DNA of 5,326 nt from Bacteroidota bacterium (GTDB lineage: Bacteria > Bacteroidota > Bacteroidia > Bacteroidales > VadinHA17). A program made the position numbers and the translations under genes. The stretch spans positions 1 through 5,326 of the forward strand of contig JAUWPX010000132.1 in NCBI GenBank assembly GCA_030611395.1, in the 5' to 3' direction. The notes below the pieces were generated by a model. The model was not told where the DNA came from. It worked only from the letters and a program-made list of their open reading frames with translations, and ran no database searches. Of this stretch, positions 1-5,326 are shown in pieces (position 1 is the stretch's first letter; the number at the start of each line of letters is the position of its first letter).

Positions 1-1
1 T

Positions 2-886
2 ACTGTTGTTGGTAATTATGATATAGTAAATCTACTTCTTGATAACGGTGCCCAGGTAAACAAAACTGATAATGAAGGGAACACAGCACTAATGATGGCA
101 GCTCAGAATGGTGATACCGGCATAATTAATCTTCTTCTCAAACACCATGCTGAACCGGATCATGTAAATGAATATGGTTTATCTGCATTACATTTTGCTG
201 TAAAAAACGGACATTTGGATGCAGTCAGGTTATTGGTGAACTATGGTGCAGAGATTTCCCCACAGGATAACACAGGATATTCACCATATGCACTTGCCAA
301 AAAGTCTGGTAGCAAGGAAATAAAAGAATATTTATTGTCCCTGAAAGTTAAGAGAATATTCATGCCAACCATCGATAGGTTATTTCTTTCTCCCCGTTTC
401 AAAATAAATGCCGGTGATTTGTATCTCGGAAGTGATATAGGTATTATTGATGAAAATCTGGAAATCGGTTTACAATTAGGCATATTTTCCCGCACTTTTA
501 CAAAACAAATTTTTATTAAATCAGACGAAAACATTTCTTATCAGTATTGGGAGAACAGAACGACCCTTGAATTTGGAATTAATAAATATCTGCATCTCTC
601 AAATCTTGCTTCAGGAGCATCTGTTGATTTTTATGCATATAGCAAATTTGTTTATTCATTTGGCGGTAAATATCCGGGATCAGAACAAAAGGCAAAGTCT
701 GTTACAAAAATTGTCCCTGGTTTTGGCATTTGCTGGGGTCAGGAGTTATTTAAATTTAGTGTGGGGTATGAATACTTTAATACCGGTATTGAACCAATAA
801 AGTCGCATTGGATAAACCTTGGGGTTTCTGTAAACTTTTATTTACATAAAAAAGAACTTCGGGATAAAGTAATTGAATGGTATTGA
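2..886 (+). CDS. Ankyrin-repeat protein with a C-terminal beta-barrel-like domain, 5' end outside the window
   Basis: The reading frame is open from the first complete codon at position 2, so the ATG at 92 is an internal methionine and the true start lies upstream. The visible part is 294 residues. Residues 1-23 are the end of one ankyrin repeat (NLLLDNGAQVN). Residues 24-56 and 57-89 are two full 33-residue repeats with the expected GxTALxxAAxxG and GLSALHFAVKNGH cores, and residues 90-114 are a degenerate capping repeat. Ankyrin repeats normally bind other proteins. From about residue 129 the character changes to alternating polar/hydrophobic, aromatic-rich strands (e.g. INAGDLYLG, LEIGLQLGIF, FKFSVGYEYF, INLGVSVNFYL), about 7-8 of them, like a small outer-membrane barrel. 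A charged tail ending in WY follows. I infer an outer-membrane anchor with the repeats facing the periplasm. A signal peptide would support this, but the N-terminus is not visible. No specific family is recognised for the C-terminal part. Confidence 0.88.
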   Translation, partial: TVVGNYDIVNLLLDNGAQVNKTDNEGNTALMMAAQNGDTGIINLLLKHHAEPDHVNEYGLSALHFAVKNGHLDAVRLLVNYGAEISPQDNTGYSPYALAKKSGSKEIKEYLLSLKVKRIFMPTIDRLFLSPRFKINAGDLYLGSDIGIIDENLEIGLQLGIFSRTFTKQIFIKSDENISYQYWENRTTLEFGINKYLHLSNLASGASVDFYAYSKFVYSFGGKYPGSEQKAKSVTKIVPGFGICWGQELFKFSVGYEYFNTGIEPIKSHWINLGVSVNFYLHKKELRDKVIEWY

Positions 887-896
887 TAAATAAAGA

Positions 897-931
897 AGTT
901 GGCAGTTAGCAATTAGCAGTTGGCAGTCGGC
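897..931 (+). repeat. Degenerate 7-bp tandem repeat, five AGTnnnn units
   Basis: Five consecutive heptamers start 11 bases after the ankyrin gene's stop: AGTTGGC (897-903), AGTTAGC (904-910), AATTAGC (911-917), AGTTGGC (918-924) and AGTCGGC (925-931). Four of the five begin AGT, and units 1 and 4 are identical. It lies wholly in the 162-bp spacer between two plus-strand genes. I see no inverted-repeat structure that would make it a terminator. The function is unknown. Confidence 0.75.
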
Positions 932-995
932 GTTAAGACAAACATTAAAGCCTTTGGTATTACTAATGATGAATTATGAAGAGCTGAGTGCAGAG

Positions 996-1020
996 AGTAT
1001 TGAGTAAGTCGGGAGTCGAC
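996..1020 (+). repeat. Second heptamer tract in the same spacer
   Basis: AGTATTG (996-1002), a 4-base partial unit AGTA, then AGTCGGG (1007-1013) and AGTCGAC (1014-1020). It has the same AGTnnnn pattern as the tract at 897-931 but is shorter and interrupted. It ends 28 bases before the start of the lipoprotein gene. The remainder of the 887-1048 spacer shows nothing else I can name. Confidence 0.5.
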
Positions 1021-1048
1021 AAAACAGAATATTTACAATAAACTGAGT

Positions 1049-1471
1049 ATGAAAAAGAAAATACTACTGATTTTTTTGGTTTCTGTAATGGCAAATCTTA
1101 TATTTTCTTGTGATAAAAATTTTAACTTTCTTGAAGTAGATTGCTCTGAGTGCTACCGTATTAAACCTGATAATGGTGAACTAATAATTCAGGTCACAAT
1201 TAATAATGAAAATCCTGAGGTTCCAATAGCAATTTACAGGGATAAAATCGAATCCGGCAGGATAAGAATAAGAGATACTGTCTCTGAAAAGACGGTCTAT
1301 ATTGAAGTTCCATTAAACCATTATTATTCTGTTAAAGCTGAATATAAGGTTGGTAATGATTCTGTTTTTGCCGTTGATGGGGAAAGAATTGAAACTCATC
1401 GTGTTACTGATCAGTGCGATACTACTTGCTGGATTATCAAGGGTGGCAGATATAATCTGAGACTAAAATAA
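1049..1471 (+). CDS. Small lipoprotein of unknown function
   Basis: A 140-residue protein. Residues 1-20 are a lipoprotein signal peptide: a KKK N-region, a hydrophobic core, then a lipobox-like LIFSC with the lipidated cysteine at position 21. The mature chain starts CDKN and is probably anchored in the outer or inner membrane, facing the periplasm. The mature part has four more cysteines in two close pairs, C32-S-E-C35 near the N-terminus and C123-DTT-C127 near the C-terminus, which suggests structural disulfides or a metal site. Between them the sequence alternates like a small beta-sandwich (ELIIQVTI, TVYIEVPL, YYSVKAEYKV). I do not recognise the family. The ATG at 1049 is chosen because it places the signal peptide exactly at the N-terminus. 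No Shine-Dalgarno motif is visible and the leader is A/T-rich. The gene lies 162 bp after the ankyrin-barrel gene on the same strand, and the repeat-filled spacer argues against tight co-transcription. Confidence 0.82.
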   Translation: MKKKILLIFLVSVMANLIFSCDKNFNFLEVDCSECYRIKPDNGELIIQVTINNENPEVPIAIYRDKIESGRIRIRDTVSEKTVYIEVPLNHYYSVKAEYKVGNDSVFAVDGERIETHRVTDQCDTTCWIIKGGRYNLRLK

Positions 1472-1488
1472 AAAGCCTCATAGTATCA

Positions 1489-1516
1489 AGTCGAAAGTAA
1501 AAAGATAAAAGTATAA
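1489..1516 (+). repeat. Heptamer tract between convergent genes, four AGTnnnn-like units
   Basis: AGTCGAA (1489-1495), AGTAAAA (1496-1502), AGATAAA (1503-1509) and AGTATAA (1510-1516). It occupies most of the 59-bp gap between the stop codons of the lipoprotein gene and cls. It shares the 7-base period and the AGT opening with the tracts at 897-931 and 996-1020. The sequence is A-rich, so some of the regularity could be chance. No terminator hairpin is visible in this gap. Confidence 0.5.
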
Positions 1517-1530
1517 TATGCTGATAATAA

Positions 1531-3006
1531 TTAATAAAGTGGTCCAAGGATTCTGGCAAGTGATGCAGAAATTCTTTGCTTTAACGGTCGTTTCTTCCAC
1601 TCCCCTGGAATTACCAGATGGCAGTTCTTAAGATCATTTCGAAAATCATTCTCCAGGCTTACTGTATGCATTTCATTGTATATTAAGGCATTAACCTCAA
1701 AGTTAAGGTCAAAACTTCGATAATCAACATTCGCAGATCCAATCGAAGAGAAAACTCCGTCAACCATTAACATTTTTGCGTGATTAAATCCTTTTTCATA
1801 AAGGTAAATCCCGATTCCTGCATCAAGCAGTTCTCCTATGTATGAAATTGAGTTCCAATAAGCAATTGTTGAATCAGAGCGTGCAGGTAAAATAATTTTT
1901 ACATCAACACCACTCAGGGAAGCTGTTTTAAGTGCAGTGAGAATGCTTGGATTAGGTGAGAAATATGGTGTAGAAATATAAATATTCTCTTTAGCTGTAC
2001 TTATAGCTGCAAAATATGCCTGCATTATGCTTGACCAATCAGAGTCAGGACCACTTGATGTAATCTGTATCAGGCATTCCTCATTAACTTTGTGATCCGG
2101 GAAATATCTTGGTTGATGACCAATAATTATCCTTGAAACAAAATACCAGTCGACAAGAAAGATCATCTGAAGTGAATGTACGCTTTCCCCTTCAAGTCTT
2201 AAATGAGAATCGCGCCAGAAACCTATTTTCGGATCTCCGTGAATATACTTGTCTGCAATATTAAATCCACCCACAAACCCAATTTTCCCATCCACAACGA
2301 TAATTTTGCGATGATTTCTGAAATTTGCCTTGCTGGTAAGGTAAGGAAAACGTACTGGCATAAAGGCATAAGTTTTTATACCTTCATTTTTAAGTTCCCT
2401 CAGATACTTTTTACTTATCTTCCAACTTCCAACATCATCATAAATAATACGTATCGTCACTCCTTCTCTGGCTTTCTTAACAAGAACATCCTTGATCCTG
2501 TTCCCGATATTATCAGATTCCCATCGATAAAACTCCATATGAATATGGTTTTTAGCGTTATTGAGAGCTTTGATAATAGAGCCAAAGGTTTCCTCTCCAT
2601 TATTAAGAATGTTTGCTTTATTATATTGAGTAAGTAGTGCTTTGCTGTTATTTAATAACAACGTAATAATATTCCTTTTTTCATTGATTTTTTTGTTTTC
2701 CAGGAACTTTTGAAAAGGCAACTCATCTACCTGATCCCTGCTCAAACTGCTTATCCTTTCCAGGTCTACCAGTTCTTTCCGTGAAAAGATTTTCACTTTC
2801 CTGTAGTTTTGTCCAAAAATCAGATATCCGATAATTCCAATCCCGGGAATAAGAATAATGAATAAACCCCAGGAAATGGTCTTTACAGGATCACGATTCT
2901 CAAGGATAACCATAAAAACAGTAAATAAGATGGTCCCACCGTAGAGGATAATAATTACCAGAGCAATGTTACTCCATAGGACGTCCCAATGAATGGCAGA
3001 AATCAT
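1531..3006 (-). CDS. cls: Cardiolipin synthase (ClsA-type, phospholipase D superfamily)
   Basis: A complete 491-residue enzyme, the usual size for bacterial cardiolipin synthases. The family condenses two phosphatidylglycerol molecules into cardiolipin and glycerol at the cytoplasmic membrane. Two N-terminal membrane helices (about residues 13-35 and 42-65) form the PLDc_N region, with the characteristic NRDP at 37-40 and a GYLIFGQNYRK end. Two catalytic HxKx4D motifs follow, HRKIIVVD (H232, K234, D239) and HAKMLMVD (H409, K411, D416). Each is followed by the expected glycine/serine-rich stretch (GFVGGFNIAD; SSIGSANVDYRS). Both half-sites are intact, so the enzyme should be active. The ATG at 3006 puts the first helix close to the N-terminus, and I see no better upstream start. 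It lies 86 bp downstream of the PorT-like gene on the same strand, but a terminator between them suggests its own promoter. It converges with the lipoprotein gene. Other PLD-family phosphatidyltransferases are the only real alternative. Confidence 0.95.
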   Translation of the reverse strand: MISAIHWDVLWSNIALVIIILYGGTILFTVFMVILENRDPVKTISWGLFIILIPGIGIIGYLIFGQNYRKVKIFSRKELVDLERISSLSRDQVDELPFQKFLENKKINEKRNIITLLLNNSKALLTQYNKANILNNGEETFGSIIKALNNAKNHIHMEFYRWESDNIGNRIKDVLVKKAREGVTIRIIYDDVGSWKISKKYLRELKNEGIKTYAFMPVRFPYLTSKANFRNHRKIIVVDGKIGFVGGFNIADKYIHGDPKIGFWRDSHLRLEGESVHSLQMIFLVDWYFVSRIIIGHQPRYFPDHKVNEECLIQITSSGPDSDWSSIMQAYFAAISTAKENIYISTPYFSPNPSILTALKTASLSGVDVKIILPARSDSTIAYWNSISYIGELLDAGIGIYLYEKGFNHAKMLMVDGVFSSIGSANVDYRSFDLNFEVNALIYNEMHTVSLENDFRNDLKNCHLVIPGEWKKRPLKQRISASLARILGPLY

Positions 3007-3040
3007 CTTTATTTGAATTGATAAGAAATAATAAAGTTAT

Positions 3041-3065
3041 AAAAAAAAAAGGGACCAGGGCCCCT
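3041..3065 (-). terminator. Intrinsic terminator after the PorT-like gene
   Basis: Read on the minus strand, AGGGGC (3065-3060), a four-base loop CCTG and GTCCCT (3055-3050) form a 6-bp GC-rich stem with one G-U pair, followed directly by at least nine further T residues (3049-3041). It begins 28 bases past the stop of the PorT-like gene. On the plus strand the G-U pair becomes an A-C mismatch and no long T-run follows the stem, so the signal works in one direction. It separates the PorT-like gene from cls. Confidence 0.82.
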
Positions 3066-3092
3066 CTTTTCTCACTATATTTTATTAAAAAT

Positions 3093-3725
3093 TTAGAAAA
3101 ATATACCAAGACTGAAAATGAACTGCGGGTTCCTTGAATCAAACTCAAAATCCTCTCCTTCAATATTTACACCATCTCCAAGTTTACTGAGGTTGCCTTC
3201 ATACCTGATATCGAGTGAAATAGTTTTCAGTAAGTCAAGACCTACACCTGCCTGGTATCCAAATGATGCTCCCTTAAATTTTTCCTCATAACCTGCTTCA
3301 TCAATAAGATCAGCCTTGCTGTCAATTATTATACTGGCAACAGGACCGGCATTTACACGTGCCGGACCAAATTTAAAGCCAACCAGAACAGGAATATCCA
3401 GTTTTTTGAATTCCATTTTTCTAATATTAACATCCTGCGTTATCAAGTTCGTAACTTCTACATCACCACCGGTAGATGAAAAGTATAATTCGGGTTGTAT
3501 AAAAACTCCAAAAAAAGTAACCTGAGTCATAAGACCGGCATGAAATCCAACGGTACCGGATTTTATTCCTTCCAGCGAATACTCATCAACTCCCTGTGTC
3601 ACAGTAATAATATCATCCATTTTTATGGTTGACGAACTGATACCACCCTTTACGCCGAATTTAATCTGAGCATTTGCAGCAGCAAAAAGGGATATTGCGA
3701 TTAGTAATAAAAATACTTTTTTCAT
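3093..3725 (-). CDS. PorT-family outer-membrane beta-barrel protein
   Basis: A 210-residue protein with a clear Sec signal peptide: MKK, a hydrophobic core, and likely cleavage after ANA at residue 19, giving a mature N-terminus QIKFGVKGG. The mature chain has the pattern of the Bacteroidota small-barrel family (outer membrane protein beta-barrel domain, PorT-like). It begins FGVKGGIS, then GFHAGLMTQV with FIQPELYFSSTGG (residues 60-87), LDIPVLVGFKFG (109-120), a glycine-rich FGYQAGVGLDLL (155-166) and a final strand QFIFSLGIFF. The terminal phenylalanine is the usual recognition end for barrel insertion. About eight strands are predicted, consistent with its length. Named PorT acts in type IX secretion, but this large family is mostly uncharacterised and the similarity here is only to the fold, so no gene symbol is given. 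The start at 3725 is fixed by the signal peptide. The leader is A/T-rich with AAAT tetramers, and a terminator follows. Confidence 0.88.
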   Translation of the reverse strand: MKKVFLLLIAISLFAAANAQIKFGVKGGISSSTIKMDDIITVTQGVDEYSLEGIKSGTVGFHAGLMTQVTFFGVFIQPELYFSSTGGDVEVTNLITQDVNIRKMEFKKLDIPVLVGFKFGPARVNAGPVASIIIDSKADLIDEAGYEEKFKGASFGYQAGVGLDLLKTISLDIRYEGNLSKLGDGVNIEGEDFEFDSRNPQFIFSLGIFF

Positions 3726-3764
3726 ATTTATTTTATTTATTTATTTGTAAAACTATTCAGTGCT

Positions 3765-3850
3765 TAAAGTTAAAAATTCTTCTCAACTTTTTATGCTGAG
3801 CGTGGTCGAAGCATAGTTCACTTTTAACTTTAGTCACTTTTAACTTTTTA
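3765..3850. repeat. Composite intergenic repeat: inverted arms around a CTGAGCG...TCGAAG core
   Basis: It sits in the 164-bp spacer between two divergent genes. An 11-bp arm TAAAGTTAAAA (3765-3775) is the exact reverse complement of 3822-3832. A 13-bp direct repeat CACTTTTAACTTT occurs at 3819-3831 and 3835-3847. On the minus strand the right arm reads as AGTnnnn heptamers: AGTTAAA (3845-3839), AGTGACT (3838-3832), AGTTAAA (3829-3823) and AGTGAAC (3822-3816). Between the arms, ATGCT (3793-3797) and AGCAT (3810-3814) form a 5-bp inverted repeat around GAGCGTGGTCGA. From memory, cores like CTGAGCGTGGTCGAAG are common dispersed intergenic repeats in Bacteroidota, but I cannot verify copy number here. 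No transposase is visible. Confidence 0.65.
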
Positions 3851-3889
3851 TATAACGATAATTATGATCATTTATTTTCAATTTTAAAC

Positions 3890-5176
3890 ATGTTATTAAT
3901 ACTAGTAATATTATTAATTACAGACCTGTTTTTTTATAAAGGGATAAGGCATTTATCAAATCACAGGTTAACAAAAAAACAGAAAAAAATTCTATCCATA
4001 ATATTCTGGGCTCATAGTATTGGGTTTTTATCTGGTACTTTATTAGTATCCGGATGGATACATAATGATTATGATCCCGCAGTACAACGAAAAATATATT
4101 GTTTTGTTGGTTTATTTCTTGCATTTTATATACCTAAGTTACTTTTTATTCCTTTTAATTTTTCCGAAGACATTATTCGCTATGGTTCTATGTTGATCAT
4201 CCGGATTGCTGGAAAAAGAAAAACCAAGGAAGTGAATAATAATCTGAAAATTACACGAATTACATTTCTCACAAAAGCAGGATTAATTCTTGCAGCAATT
4301 CCATTTGGATCTTTAATTTTTGGAATGACTTCAGTAAAATTCAATTTCCGGATAAAAAAAATCAATCTTCAATTCAAAAATCTCCCTGATAAGTTCTCCG
4401 GTCTTAGTATTGTGCATATATCCGATTTGCACATGGGAAGTTTATACGGACACCATGAAAAGATTGCCGAAGCTGTAAAAATGATAAATTCCCTTTCTCC
4501 CGATATTATTTGCTTTACAGGAGATATGGTTAATGATTTTGCCGATGAAATGAATGGTTGGTTTGAAATACTTGGTAAAATGGAGGCCCGAATAGGTAAG
4601 TACTCTATTTTAGGTAATCATGACTATGGTGATTATCATTACTGGAGTTCTGATGAAAAGAAAAAGAAAAACCTGGAAATGATAAAACAGGCTCATCACC
4701 GGTTGGGTTTCAAATTGTTATTAAACAAATCAATTACCCTTACAAGTCAGGATAATTCAATAGCAATTATTGGCGTAGAGAATTGGGGGAAACCTCCATT
4801 TGCCCAGTATGGTGATATTGATGATGCATGCAAAGGTTTGGAAAAAATCCCATTTAAGATATTACTTACTCACGATCCAAGTCATTGGGATGCTGAGGTG
4901 CTCAATAAGAAAGACATCCCTCTTACTCTTTCGGGGCATACACATGGGATGCAATTTGGGGTAAATACTGGAAAAATAAAATGGAGCCCTGTCCAGCTTA
5001 AGTATCCAAGATGGTTAGGTCTTTATACTGAAGGAGAGCAATTACTATATGTAAATCCAGGATTGGGATATATTGGATATCCGGGCAGGGTTGGAATATC
5101 TCCTGAAATTACTTTTATTAAATTAAAAAGAAAGGCTGCTTCAATAATGAAACAACCTTTATCCAAATCAGTATAA
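3890..5176 (+). CDS. Membrane-anchored calcineurin-like metallophosphoesterase (YkuE/YaeI-like)
   Basis: A 428-residue protein. The N-terminal third is membranous, with helices at about residues 2-17, 35-56, 69-89 and 128-147. From about residue 170 a complete two-metal phosphoesterase domain follows. It has DLH (D179, H181), GD (D212), GNHD (N243, H244), THD (H328) and GHTHG (H350, H352). All five metal-binding blocks are present, so hydrolysis of a phosphoester or pyrophosphate is expected. The substrate cannot be read from the sequence. Relatives with this layout include broadly annotated YkuE/YaeI-type proteins and UDP-diacylglucosamine hydrolases of the LpxG type, so a lipid or envelope substrate is plausible but inferred. 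The ATG at 3890 is the first in-frame start after a stop at 3797 and puts the first helix at the N-terminus. The gene is divergent from the PorT-like gene and convergent with icd, so it is probably monocistronic. Confidence 0.92.
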   Translation: MLLILVILLITDLFFYKGIRHLSNHRLTKKQKKILSIIFWAHSIGFLSGTLLVSGWIHNDYDPAVQRKIYCFVGLFLAFYIPKLLFIPFNFSEDIIRYGSMLIIRIAGKRKTKEVNNNLKITRITFLTKAGLILAAIPFGSLIFGMTSVKFNFRIKKINLQFKNLPDKFSGLSIVHISDLHMGSLYGHHEKIAEAVKMINSLSPDIICFTGDMVNDFADEMNGWFEILGKMEARIGKYSILGNHDYGDYHYWSSDEKKKKNLEMIKQAHHRLGFKLLLNKSITLTSQDNSIAIIGVENWGKPPFAQYGDIDDACKGLEKIPFKILLTHDPSHWDAEVLNKKDIPLTLSGHTHGMQFGVNTGKIKWSPVQLKYPRWLGLYTEGEQLLYVNPGLGYIGYPGRVGISPEITFIKLKRKAASIMKQPLSKSV

Positions 5177-5190
5177 GTTACAGAAACAAA

Positions 5191-5326
5191 TTACATATTT
5201 TTAATTATTTCACTTCCAAATTCTGAACACTTAAGTTTTGTAGCACCTTCCATTAGTCTTTCAAGATCGTAAGTTACTCTTTTGCTGACAATTGATTTCT
5301 CCAAACCTTTAATTATCAGGTCGGCA
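5191..5326 (-). CDS. icd: Isocitrate dehydrogenase (NADP+), C-terminal end only
   Basis: The minus strand is open from the window edge to a TAA at 5193-5191, giving the last 44 residues of a protein. They read ADLIIKGLEKSIV, then VTYDLERLMEGA, then LKCSEFG, ending IIKNM. This matches, almost residue for residue, the C-terminus of E. coli Icd as I remember it (ADLIVKGMEG, VTYDFERLMDGA, LKCSEFG, IIENM). The tyrosine and arginine of TYDLER correspond to E. coli Y391 and R395, which contact the 2'-phosphate of NADP, so NADP rather than NAD use is expected. The enzyme oxidatively decarboxylates isocitrate to 2-oxoglutarate in the cytoplasm, in the TCA cycle. The rest of the gene, including the active site, lies outside the window. 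Its stop is 14 bases from that of the convergent phosphoesterase gene, with no hairpin between them. Confidence 0.93.
   Translation of the reverse strand, partial: ADLIIKGLEKSIVSKRVTYDLERLMEGATKLKCSEFGSEIIKNM

Noticed and set aside
966..1007. A 13-codon open frame (MMNYEELSAESIE) before the lipoprotein gene
   Set aside because: It is too short to support and overlaps the heptamer tract at 996-1020, with no start signal or conserved context visible.
897..1020. The repeat-filled spacer considered as a CRISPR remnant
   Set aside because: The units are 7 bases long and tandem, with no spacers of 25-40 bases, no long conserved repeat and no cas genes.
2203..2637. A 144-residue open frame on the plus strand inside cls
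   Set aside because: It is fully antisense to the conserved catalytic part of cardiolipin synthase, has no recognisable domain and is explained as a shadow of that gene.
2969..3163. A 64-residue minus-strand open frame bridging the PorT-like gene and cls
   Set aside because: It overlaps both genes in another frame and runs through the terminator hairpin and its T-run, and the protein is low-complexity hydrophobic sequence.
3748..3755. Candidate Bacteroidota -7 element TAGTTTTA (minus strand) for the PorT-like gene
   Set aside because: It is one base off the TAnnTTTG consensus and I found no convincing -33 TTTG partner at the right spacing. Similar one-off matches occur before cls (3032-3039) and the phosphoesterase gene (3859-3866), so none is reliable.
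3864..3887. A 7-codon upstream open frame (MIIYFQF) ending just before the phosphoesterase ATG
   Set aside because: It could be a leader peptide, but an ATG in such AT-rich sequence is expected by chance and no attenuator structure accompanies it.
1531..5176. The idea that cls, the PorT-like barrel and the phosphoesterase form one envelope-lipid system
   Set aside because: They are on different strands, separated by a terminator and by a divergent repeat-containing spacer, and each belongs to a family common in ordinary Bacteroidota chromosomes.

Overview
The window looks like ordinary chromosome of a member of the Bacteroidota. The evidence is its AT-rich sequence, start codons with A/T-rich leaders and no Shine-Dalgarno motif, a PorT-type outer-membrane barrel protein, a short lipoprotein, and intergenic spacers carrying heptamer repeats and a CTGAGCG-type dispersed element. 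The phylum call is an inference from gene content and style, and I cannot place it at genus level.

Layout. Positions 2-886 (+) hold the 3' part of a gene for ankyrin repeats fused to a beta-strand-rich, barrel-like C-terminus. Positions 1049-1471 (+) encode a small cysteine-containing lipoprotein of unknown function. Converging on it is a complete cardiolipin synthase gene (3006 to 1531, -) with both HKD motifs intact. Upstream of that on the same strand is a PorT-family outer-membrane barrel gene (3725 to 3093, -), separated from cls by a good intrinsic terminator at 3041-3065. A divergent spacer (3726-3889) holds a repeat element, then a four-helix membrane-anchored metallophosphoesterase runs from 3890 to 5176 (+). 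The last 136 bases are the C-terminal end of NADP-dependent isocitrate dehydrogenase on the minus strand, ending 14 bases from the phosphoesterase stop.

How the genes relate. Five of the six products are predicted to be in or at the cell envelope: a barrel fusion, a lipoprotein, a phospholipid synthase, a small outer-membrane barrel and a membrane phosphoesterase. However, they lie in several separate transcription units, and nothing shows that they form one pathway. Isocitrate dehydrogenase is a housekeeping TCA enzyme.

I see no CRISPR array, tRNA, rRNA, insertion sequence, phage gene or defence system, and no convincing new multi-gene system. The points most worth a second look are the ankyrin-barrel fusion and the recurrent AGTnnnn heptamer repeats, which appear in three of the five spacers. 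No gene-free stretch exceeds 165 bases.
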